Positions 49,381 to 62,105 of a DNA stretch of 64,000 nucleotides are shown piece after piece (the stretch's first letter is position 1; every line of letters begins with the position of its first letter). Origin of the DNA: Cenococcum geophilum 1.58 (Eukaryota; Ascomycota; Dothideomycetes; Gloniales; Gloniaceae); the NCBI GenBank assembly GCA_001692895.1, contig KV748262.1, positions 124,550 to 188,549 on the forward strand, given 5' to 3'. Both the position numbers and the translations under genes were made by a program. The notes beneath the pieces were generated by a model. That model saw only the letters and a list, made by a program, of their open reading frames with translations. It was not told the DNA's origin and did not search any database.

Positions 49381-50143
49381 GAAAAGAGAGAGCCTAGTAG
49401 ATCTTTACTCTCTTATACTAGGCCAGTAAGAGAAGGAGGAAGTATATAACGAAGCCTTATAGCACGAACTACGGTAGACTTGTTAATGGGCCGGGTATAT
49501 AGATATCGAATAATAGTCAACAAGTAATAATAACTGGTGGAGTGGTTGCCTAATAGATTAACTCCAATTATATTCTAAGAATTACTATAAAGAAGAGAAC
49601 TATCTAGGTAGGGACTGTAGTCCTTTAAATATACATCCTTACTTCTAAGAAAGTCGTTACTTTATCTACTCTGTCTACTCTACCTGCTTTATTATAGATT
49701 ATATAAATTATATTATATAACCTCGCCTACCAATCCTCGTTATATAGTTTAATTAATTCTATCTTAAACTATACTCTTATTAACCAACTAGCTTCTTCTA
49801 ACTCCTCTCTAAGTAGTTATAATATTATACTTAAAGCGTCCGTAACACTATCCCCCTCCTCTCTATTTTTGTCCTTAAAGATTTCTAGTATCTTTAAGTT
49901 ATTTACTAGAGGTATAATGTCCGTCTAATTAATTTGGTTAATATTATTACTTATTATACCTAAAGCATCTTCTTTTTCGTCTACAGCTCGTTGGTCTCGT
50001 ACTATTACTATAATACTATTACTTAGTAAAATAATGCCGTCTCCTTATTCTCGTTGTGCGAAAGAGGAGTTAGTTTATATTACGTTAGTAAGTTTATCCT
50101 CTTAGCAACCTTCCTCTTATTTAGAGTGCACTAAAGCGAACAT
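49381..50143. other. TA-rich repeat-derived DNA, unassigned
   Basis: Stop-dense in all frames. Minus-strand frames look faintly protein-like, but no family is recognised. Confidence 0.4.
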
Positions 50144-51190
50144 TTAATTATCCTGTAATGGCCGTCGAAAACGGACTCTGCACCTGTACGTGGTGACGGC
50201 TACGAACCTAGGTCTTCGAAGTTTAGACTCAGAGCCAACGCAAAGACGTTATACAGCGTGCGATAGGACCTAGTGGTCATAATTGTAAGCGTTGTGGGCG
50301 GTAGTGAAAAATTTTCAGATAGTAAGATCTTGAAAACCACTACTGTGGCCCTCTATAATTCAGCTACGCTATTTTCCTATTAAGGCACCTATACAATCCA
50401 ACGTGGATATACGGCATTCGATAGTATCCCCCGACCCCCAATAGAAAGCATTAATGACCTCTTATATTAACGAACGAGCGATCGCAAATAAATAAGTAGA
50501 CGAATAAGCAAATATACGGCCCCTCCTAACCCCCAAGGCGATCGCCCGCGGAGCATACGGTCACTCGCCGTTTTTTCTACTAAATACTACCTAGCAGCCT
50601 AGATTGCGACCTATGGTTTTCCCTGTCTTTTTTTGATGGAGTAGTGACCCTTAAAAAGGGCCTAGCTGGGGCTTAGGTATAAAAGATACCTAAATATAAT
50701 ACAATATCCCGCTCGCTTATTAGTATTACGGTAGTTAGAACGGATAAATCCCCCTTACGCCTTTAATAGGCCCTAGGGGGGGGGAAGGTATGGTATATAT
50801 AGCAATAGTTAGATAAGAAATAGTATATAGGGGATAGCTAAGATATGGGAAATAGTAGTATGGTAATTAATTGGCAAGGTCTAGCTGGGACGTAGTAAAC
50901 CCTAGCTAGGGTAAGCTAAAGAAGGAAGTAGTAGTTCCCAAGGAGTTTAAATATCTAAGGAGGATAGGACGTAGCTGTAGACCCGTAGGGCCGCCGCTAT
51001 GGATGGATATAGCAAATTGGGGTTTTTTATTCTACTAAGGTAGCTTATAGGGTTTCCCCCCCCCCCCCAGCAGCAAGGGTTTTTTCCCGTTAATATTACT
51101 TTTCCCTTATATATGGAGTAGTCTGCGTGGGGCTAGGTAGTATCTATATCAGACGTTAATTAAAGAATTATTATTAATTATCCTGTAATG
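50144..51190. repeat. 1-kb insert bounded by 17-bp direct repeats
   Basis: TTAATTATCCTGTAATG occurs at 50144-50160 and again at 51174-51190. The DNA between has a GC-richer left end (50160-50350), a TATA-like GGTATAAAAGATACC near 50680, a run of nine or so G (50771) and a run of about thirteen C (51055). It could be a solo LTR or a non-autonomous insertion; the repeats are longer than usual target duplications. No coding capacity. Confidence 0.45.
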
Positions 51191-51670
51191 TTCGTTCTAT
51201 ATTTAATACTAAGTATACGCGTTCTATTACTCTTAATAGCCTTTAAGTTCTCTAAGTAATTTATTATAGGGTTTTGTGTTTAATCTATTACTATAAAGCT
51301 TAATAATAAGCTCTTAGTAACGTTAGCTAAACTCTATTATTCTCGCAATACTAAATAAGAGGCCGCTAATACTTAGTAACGGGCTCTTAACTCTTGTCTT
51401 GCTATATCCACTTAGTTAATTCGTCTTAAGAAGGTTTGTAAGAAGGTTTATTTTAAGAAGTAGAAACTTATAAAATAAGGTTTGCAGGAACTTAGCAATA
51501 AAAGAATAGATTCTCCTCTAATAGAAAGGAAAATAACTCTAAGTAATTTAGCAGTCGCTCCTCTTAAGTCCCCCTTAGGTAACTCGTTCTTTAGCAATTC
51601 TTTTTTATTAATATTACCTAACCTATTTTCTTTTTGTTGGGAATAAAGGCAAGTGGTCACTATATAAGGC
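51191..51670. other. TA-rich repeat-derived DNA, unassigned
   Basis: One 74-codon minus-strand frame (51448-51672) is the only open stretch. It has no recognisable domain and is probably part of a degraded element. Confidence 0.35.
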
Positions 51671-52215
51671 ATATTGCCGTTACATACGGCAAGTTGCCGT
51701 TACGTGCGGCAAGTTGCCGTCACGTGTCGCCGCGGCACTAGCGTGGCGAGGAGCCTTAAGCTCCTTACCCTCCCTTATTAAGCAAATAAGAATAATAATT
51801 ATTATACTATCTACAAACCGTAGCTATGTGATATTACCTTATATAACTAACACTAATTAGTAGTTAACTTTACTGTTATACTATAGAACAGCTAGGTATT
51901 TCATTAAGAAGAGACGAGCTACTATATTAGTGCTACTCGTGCTAAAGGAAGCTGTCTTTTAAGGTTAGAACTAGTCCTAAACCTTAAATAGAACTCTTCC
52001 ATAAATCTAAGGATTTAAAGGCTAGAACTGGTCCTAAGCCTTTCTAAGATTACGGATTCTTGCGTCCATTACGCAGAACAATACGCTTTACAAGTCTTCG
52101 CGATTTAAGGCCAGAACTAGTCCTAAGCCCTATAATCGCAAATATATATTACGAACGCGTACTAAATAACAATCCCTAAACTAATAACACTCCCCTCCCT
52201 CTAAAAACATAGCTA

Positions 52216-52585
52216 TGTTATAGAGTAAGCATAAGCGGTAATAATATGTAGCGAAGTAGGTATTATTAAGCTATGTATATAAACTGCGTAATGAAGTCAA
52301 GACGTTACATAAGGAAAGAAGGTAGGAAAACGGGAAAAAAGGGCATATATCGTTAACTTAGTTGCTTAGTTAATACATATATAGGTAGAATAGGGTTTAG
52401 GTCATAGTCCTAGCAGAACTTGGCAGAATTTGGTAGAACTTGGCAGAATATAGCAGAATGCCATAGATTGCCGTTAGATTGCTATTAGATTGCCATTAAA
52501 TTGCCATTTCATGGTTAGTCTCTAATTGCTAAGTTGGTGAAAATAGGTAGACGTGTGCAAGGTGTTATAGAGGTATCCCGTAACA
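52216..52585 (-). repeat. LTR of the Gypsy element (left copy)
   Basis: 370 bp, TGTTA...TAACA. Contains short internal repeats of GGCAGAACTT-like and GATTGCCGTTA-like phrases. It pairs with 57785-58154. Confidence 0.9.
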
Positions 52586-55500
52586 GTACCTCCCCTTTAA
52601 ACTTAAGCTTCTACGAGATAGAGCTATGGTAGTTTTAAGTAGAGTTTATAAAAGTCTTCTGCGGCTTATATAAGTTCTATAGAGTTAATGGGTTCCTATA
52701 AGGACTTAGTAAAGCCTCTCTATTTTATAAGATATATATATTAGCGTTTCCGTTTATTATACTTAATATTATTAATTCTTTTAATAAAGTACTCGTTCTT
52801 ACCATCCACTTTAACTAGTAGGGGAGGGTCTTATATCTATTTAGGTAGGGCGTCTAATATAGGGGTAGTAGGGCGGAGGACTGACGTATAGAATACGGGG
52901 TGGATTTTAACCGTATTAGGGAGCTTTAGTTGGTAGGCATAAGGAGAGATAACCTTTTTAACCTTATAAGGGCCAGCGTTTTTCCAATTAAGTTTCTTAG
53001 TAGGTCATTTTGTGTTTAGATTTCTTATATCTAGCCAGATAAAATCGCTAATTTAGTAGGCCGGTGCTAGGGTTTATTTCTTATTCGCTGTGGCTTTATA
53101 GATAGATTAAGCCTATATTATCTCATTAGTAAGAAACTATTATAGTTCCTCTATCTTCTCTATAAATTTATTTGCTTTTATAACTTATAAGGCGTAATAA
53201 GTAGGGTAAGGAATATTACTAAAGGGTTTAAAACCCATTTATAGGTACTGGCCGTAATTGGCTAAGAACGGGGAGACTTTCGTGGTTTCTAAGACGGAAT
53301 TATTTGTAGTAAACTCGGCGAATATAAGCCAGTTAATCTAGTCATCCTATAAATACAACGTGTATATCCGAATATACTATTCTATTATAGTATTTACGCG
53401 TTCTATTTAGCCATCCGTTTCTGGGTAATACGCGGTAGATAATAGTGCTTTAATATAGAGTTAAGTGGTTAGTTTTTTCTAGAATGCTAAGATAAACTGG
53501 TTACCTCTATTAGAGATAATTGTTTTAGGGAGTCTATAGAGTTTCTATACGTAATCTAGGAATAGTTAGGCAACGGCAGGCGTTAATATATCAGGGCAGG
53601 CGATTAAGTGTCTTATTTTAAATAGTCGGTCTATAACTACCATAATATTCGTGCAGCCTCTACTATTAGAAAGGTTAACAATAAAGTCGATTAAGATATT
53701 CTTCTATCTTCGGTCTAAAACAGGCAGCGGCTTTAAAAGACCGTTATACGTCTTATACGAGGCTTTAGCTCGTTAGTAGGTGTGGCAGCTAGAGACGTAT
53801 CTTTATGTTATATTATGTATATTCGGCTAATAATACTCCTATTAGAGTAGTTCTAGGGTCTTTCCTTAGCCCAGGTGGCCGGCGATAGGTAAATTATATA
53901 CGTGTTTAAGGAGTTTAAGCTTAAGCTTATTGTGATTAGGGATAACTAGACGGGTTTAATAATATAAGCGGTTTCCGCAGGCTTCGCATTTACTTAAAGA
54001 AATCTTTTTAGAGCGTCTAATGCCATCTTATATTAGCTTAAGCGTCTCTTAAATAAACTTATTATTTGGGTATTTGTTAACTATAATCTATTTAATTAAT
54101 CGACTAGTTATTTCAAGGACGTGTACCGTAAGATCTTTAGTAGGAGGGTTAAATAGTTTAGGGCGAAGTAGGGTCTAATTTTAGTAAGAGCGCGCTTTTT
54201 TTAGGGCTAGCGCGTCTTACGAGCGTTAGGTTAGGGCATTAGGCTTCTAACCTTAGACGCCTAGGTGGTATATAATTAAGAATTAGAAATAAGACAGATA
54301 TTCTAACTAGCGGGCCTAATGATGACTTAGCTGTTTCGTGGTTGTAAAGTACTGTAGGTTCTTATAGTCGCTAAGGACCTTAATCGGAAATCTAGCGCCT
54401 TCTAGTTTAGGTCGCTATTGTTTAAAACACCTAATAATAGCTAATAATTCCTTATTATAGATCTCGTAGTTATATTTAGCTAGGCTTAGTTGTTTTAAAA
54501 AGTATACTATAGGGTGTAATACTTCATCCTCGTTATACTAAGACAGGATGCCTCTAGTGACGTAGTTAGATAAGTTGGCTTCTACAACACTTATTTAGTT
54601 TAGGTTAAAGTGTTAAAGTATAGCGTAGTAGTAAACATAACCTTTAAATAGGTAAAGGCCTTCTTATATTCCTTATTAAAGACAAAGACTTTATCCTTTT
54701 AGGTTAGAGCTATAAGGGGTAAAACTAGGGCGGAGAAGTTATTAATAAACCGTTGGTAGAAATTAGTAAATCCTATAAAGGCTTTTACGTCCTTAACGTT
54801 CTCGGGTTCTTACTAGTTAATAATTGCTTTAACTTTCTTTAGGTCCATTTATATACCGTTTATAAAAATAAGGAGTTTAAGGTATAGGACTTCCATTTTA
54901 TAGAACTTGTATTTATCTACATCTAATTATAGACTAGCTCCGTGTAGGGCTTATAGAATAAAGTTAACATATTTCCAATATTTGGTTAGGTTATTACTAT
55001 ATATTAGGATGTCGTTAATATAAGTAGTATAGAAGATGTCTAGGTAGGGGCGTAGGGTATTATTTATATAATGTTAAAACAAGCTCGAAGCGTTTGTAAG
55101 GCCAAAGGGTGTTACTAAGTACTTAAATAGTCTATATTGGGTACGAAATACAGTAAGCTATTTATCCCCTTTTGTAATACGGAGACGGTTAAATATAAAG
55201 ATAATATTAAGCTTCGTGTAGTAACAAGCCTTACTTAGTTAGTTTAGCGTCTCTTATATTAACGGGATCGGATATTAGTTCTTAACGGTAACGGCATTAA
55301 AAGCTTAGTAGTCTACACAGAAGCGTAGACTGCTGCTAGGTTTCTTAACGAAGATCACTAATACGGCTATAGGCAACGAGCTTGCTCTAATAAATCCTTT
55401 ACTTAGGTTTTCGTCTAAATACTTTTATAGCACTTGGAGTTTATTTTAGAATATTCTATATAAGGGTCTAAATCCGGGCTGCTTTCCTTCTTTAAGTATA

Positions 55501-57784
55501 ATCTTATGGTCGTATAGTTAGTGTTTTAGTAGCTTATTGGCTTCCTTTCGTAAGAATGCATCTAGGCGATAATAATACTCTATTAGTACCTTCGTGGTAG
55601 GGTTAGTGTGCTTCTTTAGTGCTAAGGCCTTCTTAATATCGGCCATCGTAATAGCGAAGATCGTATATTCGGGTTTTTTAGTAAGTTGCGCTAGCGGGGT
55701 AGCTCTAATTATGCGGATATCTAGGGTGCCGAGCTCGCTTGGATTGTCTATAGTTTCTTATTTAGGTTTAGGTTTGGTATTAGGTATAGAGTTAGTGTTA
55801 GATTTAGGTTCGGGTTCTTTAAGAATCCTTTTTATAGTAGAATACCAGTTCTTCTAGTATTTTCGTATATAGAGCTTAAGTTTTTGCTTGGCTCGGGGCG
55901 GTGCAGTGCTTAGGGCCAATTCGTGGAGTTTAGTAGAAATCTTACGCTAGTGGAATTCGGTGGAATTCCTAGGTTGGTGGAATCTAGTAGGTTTCTTAGG
56001 CGTGGGGTAGACATTAGTAGAAATCTTAGGCTAGTAGATCTTAGCGGATTTCCTAGATTTTAGTTTAGGGTTAAGGCGGTATATTATATAACACTTCTAC
56101 TTATAACAGAAGGCGGTAAATAGAAGCTTAAGGTTATCCTAATTAATAGTTACCTTATATAGCTTTATCCAGGGTTATTTAAAGATTACTAGGTGACCTA
56201 GGGTAGTAACGAAAAGCTTAATTAGTTCTTTATAGTTTAGGTATTAGAGTCTTAGGGCTACCACATAGGTAATACGGCCTAAAATGGTGTGTTTGCTATT
56301 AAATCCAAATACGTTAATATGCTGGTTAAGGGGGGTTAAGGTAAAACTATTATCTTGCGTAAAGATTCTATTAATAAATTCTATGCCGCTAGCTCCTGTA
56401 TCGATTAGGATTTAAGCATTAGCCTTTTAACTATTCTGCTAAAGGCGGCAGTCGATAGTTATACTACGGTCCTAAGAGTTGGAGTTTATAACATTAAATG
56501 CGTTTAACGAAATCCTATAGTAAAGCCGTCCTAAAGAGTAACTTAGCTCTAGGACCTTTTTTTTAGAGGTAATTAGGGCGGGGTTCTTATAGGACGTCGG
56601 TTAGAGCTTCGTCCTTATAAGTGGTGCTTATTAGACGTAGGGCTAGAACTAGATAAAGATTAGGGACGGTAACCGGAAGATCGATATAGTAAACGGCTGC
56701 TAGTACTAGCCATTTGTAAATTGTTTTAGGGTATAAAGATGGAGTAATAGTTTAAAAGGTGGGAGCCGCTTCTATATTTAAAGTAGAGGCCTAGCTTAAT
56801 ATATTATTTTTATTTAAAGGACCCTAATAGGGCGTATCCTAGGGTCCTAGTATTAATATCTATAGCGTTAGGGTGCTTAGGTTAAGATAATAACTTAATA
56901 GGCATTCGCGGGGTTATTATGTTATACTAATAAACGGGCTTTAGTATAAGGCGTAGTATATTATTATACCGTTTATTAATAACGTTTATATAGGCATTAA
57001 GAGTTTCTAGAAGGTCTACGCCTATTAGGGAGGTTTTTAGTTTAGGGCTTAGGGATTTAATAAGGCTGTTAATTAGTATGGAGTCATTCCAGCCTATTTT
57101 CTTTGCGTAGCGGTTAAATCTAGAAAAGTATACTAGGAAACTTTTCTTTTCTTAAGTTATTTGGTTTATCTTTTTTTAAGCGGTAGCTTGGCGGTTTAGG
57201 TTACCGTATATAGCTTTAAGAAGTGTAACTAGGCTTTATACTAAGTTTAGTTAAAGAGGTTTAATAAGGTTAGCTACGTCTTCTCCTAGTTAACTTAGGG
57301 CGTAATAGAGTTAGTTAGCTTTAGTTAGGTAGCGGTTAGTATTACTAGTTAGCTTATTTTTAAGCTGGCTTAAAAATAATTAAAGCTCTTATTATTTACC
57401 AGTGAATACTAGGGGGTTTAGTAGTTTCTTAGATTGTTTTAGTGCGGTAGTTGGCTCTATGGGGTAAGTAACTACTACTAATTTAGGGCTTGCGTTCCGC
57501 GTGTTTATCTCCGGAGATAGCGTTTGGTCTTAGGGCCTTAATATAGGCATCTTAAGGATACAGACTTCTTCTTAAAGTGCTTTAATTAATTGTTGTTATT
57601 ATACTTCTTATTCGGCTTACTGTTAAGTTAAAGTAGCTTAGTGCTGTATAAGGGCGTTTATAAAGGACTTCTGTATACCTGCTAATTGTTCTTAAAGTGC
57701 GGCTATAATAGCGTTAGCCGTTATAGGGGCTTTAGGGTCGTTCTGCATTTTTAGAGGGTAGTATAAGTTTTTAACGNAATATAG

Positions 57785-58154
57785 TGTTANNGAGTAAGCA
57801 TAAGCGGTAATAATATATAGCGAAGTAGGTATTATTAAGCTATATATATAAACTGCGTAATAAAGTTAAAATATTACGTAAGGAAAGAAGGTAGGAAAAC
57901 GGGAAGAAAAGGCATATATTATTAACTTAGTTGCTTAGTTAACACGTGTATAGGCAGAATAGGGTTTAGGTTATAGTCCTAGCAGAACTTGGCAGAATTT
58001 AGTAGAACTTGGCAGAATATAGCAAAATGCCATAGATTGCCGTTAGATTGCTATTAGATTGCCGTTAGATTGCCATTTCGCGGTTAGTCTCTAATTGCTA
58101 AGTCGGTGGAAACAGGTGGACGTGTGCAAGGTGTTATGGGGGTGTCCCGTAACA
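57785..58154 (-). repeat. LTR of the Gypsy element (right copy)
   Basis: 370 bp, the partner of 52216-52585, with two undefined bases near its left end (57790-57791) that may mark an assembly join. Confidence 0.9.
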
Positions 58155-59104
58155 AGCTATGCCTACTTTAAATAACTGGGAAGACTCCTTACCACTAGGG
58201 GTAGCTACGTATGCGAAATTTATTAATAGGAATTAGGACGAATTTACTATTAATATAATAACTTATATTATAAAATAAGTTAATGGCTTTCTCCTATACT
58301 ATATCCTATTTTACCGAAGTAGATACTACGCTAATTTATAACTATAGGAATATTTTAGGGAGGATTTTATAGGATGGACCGCCGATACTTAGGCACTTAG
58401 TAATATTAATATTGTTTAGGATTTCCAAGACTTCCTTTATAGGAATAGGGTATATATTGCTAAGAATAGTAACCTAATCGCTAGTAATATTTAGGCCGTT
58501 ATTATTAGTATAGAAGAACTAGTATAGACAGAAGCTAAAATTATATATTAACTATAAAAACCTAAAACCAACCTATATTCTTTGGAAGGCAACTTTAATT
58601 TATATTAAAAACCCTAAAACGCTAATCCCCTACCTAGAGGTACTCTCCTACTGGGAGGTGCTCTCCTACCTAGAGGTACTTTTCCTCTACCTCCGCCGCC
58701 TTTAGCTTCTCTACTTCAGCTAACCGGTAACCCTTTACTACGAGAAGTTACGAATCTAATGAAGGTATATTTAGATAAAGAGAAGAAGTTTAGAGGAGAA
58801 TTATATAATATACTTGGAGTAAAACTATAGGTCTTCTATAACTGTTGCAATAAGGTTAAAATTTAATACCACTAGTACTACTACGCTTTCTCTATTATAT
58901 TAAAAGGACGGGTAGCAATATTCTATTATAACTATATTACGGGTAAAAACTATAGCTTTAATATAATACTTTAGCTTACTAAAGCTCACTTTAAGACTAA
59001 TAAGAATCGCCAACTTTATATATCTGAATAGCGGGAAACTATATTCTACATCGGGAAAATATTCGCAGGATGAGATTCAAGTAGACTTTGGTTTTCGCGT
59101 TTCG

Positions 59105-59470
59105 NGTAATTGACATGCAATTTGACCAACTCGACACGCAATTGACCAACTTGACACGCAGTTGACCTACTTAACATGCAATTTAACCAACTTGACACGC
59201 AGTTAACCTACTTAACATGCAATTTAACTAACTTAACACGCAGTTGACCTACTTAATATGCAATTTAACTAACTTAACACGCAGTTGACCTACTTGACAT
59301 ATAATTTAACTAACTCGATATGCAGTTAACCTATTTAACAACTTTAAAAGCTAACTGTATATCCTTTAACACGCAGTTAACCTACTTAAAAGTTAAATAA
59401 TACGCAGTTAACCTACTTAACAACTTTAAAAGCTAACTGTATATTTCTTAACGTGCGATTAAGGTAAAGT
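59105..59470. repeat. ~38-bp subterminal tandem repeat
   Basis: Alternating phrases TTGACACGCAGTTGACCTAC and TTAACATGCAATTTAACC, decaying to the right. Copies lean from CG/CA to TA, indicating partial RIP. A related phrase (CTGCGTGTCAAATGAAC) stands inverted at 62098-62115 near the other end of the element. Confidence 0.8.
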
Positions 59471-59598
59471 TATATGCTATATATTTAACTATTAGAAGGA
59501 AGATCAAGCCGCTACAGCAGCAGAACACGCCCACCAATCACCTAATAGAGAAATAACCACCTCCAATCAAATCTACGGCATCTTATGCCCTAGAACCA

Positions 59599-59868
59599 AT
59601 GCATGCAGCACAGCCGGAAAGCCTGCGCGACACAGGAGGGTCGCAGCAGACTCGAAGGGTGGGCGCCGCACAGAAAATCGCGACACCACAACAAACCCAA
59701 CAGGGGGCGACTCAACCACAACAACCAAAGGACAACGACCAGAATTGGCAGAAACTCGTGGACCTCCTAAAGAACATCGAGGACGATCTAGGGAAGGGAG
59801 AGGACGAACGCCCACGCGTAGGGGTAGCGCCCTTCCAGTCCCTTAGAGACTGGACACCCCCTACCTAG
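59599..59868 (+). CDS. Doubtful 89-codon open frame inside the satellite-bearing element
   Basis: A frame of normal base composition in a TA-rich landscape: MHAAQPESLRDTGGSQQT, a Gln-rich middle, then a helical, charged LVDLLKNIEDDLGKGEDERP. There is no recognised domain. The reverse strand is also open over most of it, which weakens the case. It could be a piece of captured coding sequence. Confidence 0.25.
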   Translation: MHAAQPESLRDTGGSQQTRRVGAAQKIATPQQTQQGATQPQQPKDNDQNWQKLVDLLKNIEDDLGKGEDERPRVGVAPFQSLRDWTPPT

Positions 59869-60198
59869 TCGAAGGTGGCACGCCGGCGAATCACCAAACC
59901 CTCCCACTACCCCCTAGATCTTCCAAGACACCTTGGAAGCATGGTACGTAAGGCAGACATTATATAAAGGTACACAGGCTAGGCGAAGGCGGAGCGCGTA
60001 AGACTAGCTGAAAGGATATACCTAGGTTTTCCCCCCTAGGGGGGTTTTTCCTATATATAGAAGGTAGAAGCCTGCATGGACCTAAAAAGGGACCGAATCG
60101 GGCGATAAATAGAATTAATAATAATATATTTAACTATTATATATAATCTTATACAATCTTATACAATCTTATACAATCTTATAGTCTTATTACTTGGA

Positions 60199-60560
60199 GG
60201 CTCTGCACGAGGCTCTACACGAAGCTCTGCGTACAGAGGCTCTGCACGAAGCTCTGCGCATAGAGGCTCTACACGAAGCTCTACACGAAGCTCTGCGTAC
60301 AGAGGCTCTGCACGAAGCTCTGTGCATAGAGGCTCTGCACAAAGCTCTGCACGAAGCTTCGCATAAGGCTCTACACGAGGCTCTACACGAAGCTCTGCGT
60401 ACAGAGGCTCTGCACGAAGCTCTGCACGAAGCTCTGCAACGAAGCTCTGCACGAAGCTCTGCACGAAGCTCTACACGAAGCTCTACGTACAGAGGCTCTG
60501 CACGAGGCTCTGCGCGAAGCTCTGCGTACGGAGGCTCTACACGAAGCTCTACATCGGGTC
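60199..60560. repeat. 12-bp satellite (GAGGCTCTGCAC type)
   Basis: About thirty copies of a 12-bp unit, GAAGCTCTGCAC with GAGGCTCTGCGT and ACAG interruptions. Same period and core (GCTCTGC) as the satellite at 35555-36152. Open on both strands for the same arithmetic reason. Confidence 0.92.
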
Positions 60561-60659
60561 CCCGCACGTGCCTCTGCCAAGTTACCCCTTTGCAGCCACC
60601 TTATTTTTTACCCTTCCTTACATCCTCCCTACCTTAGGAGGCACTGGAACGGCAGCCAG

Positions 60660-60800
60660 CAGAGGACCGTCGCCAGAACCAGACACCGTCGCCAGAACCA
60701 GACGACCGTGCCAGAACCAGATGACCGTCCCAGAACCAGACGACCGTCGCCAGGACCAGATGACCGTCGCCAGAACCAGACGACGACCGTTCAAACAACC
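60660..60800. repeat. 20-bp repeat, block 1
   Basis: Unit ACCGTCGCCAGAACCAGACG with single-base variants and a few shortened copies. Confidence 0.85.
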
Positions 60801-61017
60801 AGCCAGCAAACACCACGACGATTCAATCAATTGATCGATCGAATTGAACCAGAGCTTTAATATTGGCCCGTCACCGAATTAAATCAAGACTTCCTAGGGA
60901 GGCACCCCAGACGACTACCGTTGAATGTATAGCCAGACACGGCCATAGAGAACGATTCAATCAATAAGAGCCTTCGATCAGGCCGACTCTCCCCCGAATT
61001 TAAACCAGACACTGACG

Positions 61018-61110
61018 CAGGCAGGCAGGCAGGCAGCAGGCAGGTAGGTGTAGGTAGACAAACAAGTAGGTAGGCAGACAAGTAGGTAGGCAGGCAGGTA
61101 GGCAGGTAGG
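61018..61110. repeat. CAGG/GTAG tetranucleotide tract
   Basis: Imperfect (GCAG)n and (GTAG)n with GTAGACAA interruptions. Confidence 0.85.
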
Positions 61111-61320
61111 ACCGTTGCCAGAACTAGACGACCGTCGCCAGAACTAGACGACCGGTCGCCAGAACTAGATGACTGTCGCCAGAACCACGACCGTCGCCAG
61201 AACCACGACCGTCGCCAGAACTAGACGAACGTCGCCAGAACCAGATGACCGTCGCCAGAACCAGACGACCGTCGCTAGAACTAGCAGACGACCGTTACCA
61301 GAACCAGACGACGACCGTTC
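61110..61320. repeat. 20-bp repeat, block 2
   Basis: Same unit as 60660-60800; variants ACTAGACG and ACCACG alternate. Confidence 0.85.
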
Positions 61321-61544
61321 GAACAACCAGCCAGCAAACACCACGAACGATTCAATCGATCAATTGAATTAATCCGGAGCCTATTACCGAATCGAATCGA
61401 ATCAAGGCCTCCTAGGGAGGCACCCTAGATAACTACTGTTCGAATGTACAGCCAGCGAACGGCTATGGAGAACGATTTGAATCAATTAGAGCCTTTGATC
61501 GGGCCGACCTCTCCCCCGAATTAAATTAGACACTATAGGCAGAT

Positions 61545-61945
61545 ACAAACTGGTAGGCGATGCAGACAGGTAGACAATGTAGATAGGTAGACGATGTAGA
61601 CAGGTAGGCGATGCAGACAGGTAGGCGATGCAGACAGGTAGGTGATGCAGACAGGTAGGTGATGCAGATAGGTAGGTGATGCAGACAGGTAGGTAATGTA
61701 GATAGGTAGGTGATATAGATAGGTAGACGATGCAGACAGGTAGACGATGTAGATAGGTAGGCGATATAGACAGGTAGGTAATGCAGATAGGTAGGTAATG
61801 TAGACAGGTAGATAATACAGACAGGTAGATAATGCAGACAGGTAGGTAATATAGATAGGTAAGTAATGCAGACAGGTAGGTAATGCAGATAGGTAGGTGA
61901 TGTAGATAGGTAGATAATGTAGATAGGTAGCAGATGTAGACATAA
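61545..61945. repeat. 17-bp minisatellite
   Basis: About 23 copies of GTAGGCGATGCAGACAG with transitions (GTAGGTAATGTAGATAG). Since 17 is not a multiple of three, the minus strand is open in more than one frame with a 17-residue period (Tyr/Leu/Cys/Ile-rich); these are not genes. Confidence 0.93.
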
Positions 61946-62037
61946 TAGATTATATAAAGAAGTGTATACAATTTATCTTGCTAGCTTTATAAACGGCTTT
62001 AAAGTAGCCTTTATTATCTAAAATTATAAGTTATATA

Positions 62038-62105
62038 GGTTGCGCAGGTTGCGTAGGTTGCGCAGGTTACGCAGGCTATGCGCAGGCTACGCGCAGGCTG
62101 CGTGT
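62038..62105. repeat. GCGCAGGTT short tandem repeat
   Basis: Seven or so copies of a 9-10-bp unit (TTGCGCAGG, later CTACGCGCAGG) near the right end of the TA-flanked element. Confidence 0.8.

Larger units (their letters stand above)
52216..58154 (-). mobile_element. Ty3/Gypsy retrotransposon, full-length layout, degraded
   Basis: Two 370-bp LTRs (52216-52585 and 57785-58154), each starting TGTTA and ending TAACA, and an exact 5-bp target duplication AGCTA (52211-52215, 58155-58159). The internal region reads on the minus strand: gag-like near 57.7-56.7 kb, then protease, reverse transcriptase and RNase H (about 55.5-54.4 kb), and integrase (about 53.9-52.7 kb). It looks structurally whole but is broken by numerous stops in all domains, as after RIP. 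The LTRs are still clearly alike, differing mainly by transitions. It is younger than the Copia element that hosts it. Confidence 0.9.
60781..61560. repeat. ~530-bp segmental tandem duplication
   Basis: The stretch starting GACGACCGTTCAAACAACCA at 60781, through CTAGGGAGGCACCC and CTCTCCCCCGAATTT to about 61020, reappears from 61309 to about 61545 with scattered substitutions. Each copy is preceded by a block of the 20-bp repeat, so the whole module was duplicated. Confidence 0.85.

Noticed and set aside
60159-60637. Long open frames on both strands rich in Glu/Ala/Leu/His or Arg/Ala/Ser
   Set aside because: They arise from a stop-free 12-bp repeat, which stays open in every frame; there is no gene structure.
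61018-61945. CRISPR-like regular repeats
   Set aside because: Units are contiguous without unique spacers, and the genome is eukaryotic; these are minisatellites.
61486-61971. 161- and 136-codon minus-strand frames rich in Tyr, Leu, Cys and Ile
   Set aside because: Translation of the 17-bp minisatellite; both frames show the same 17-residue period.
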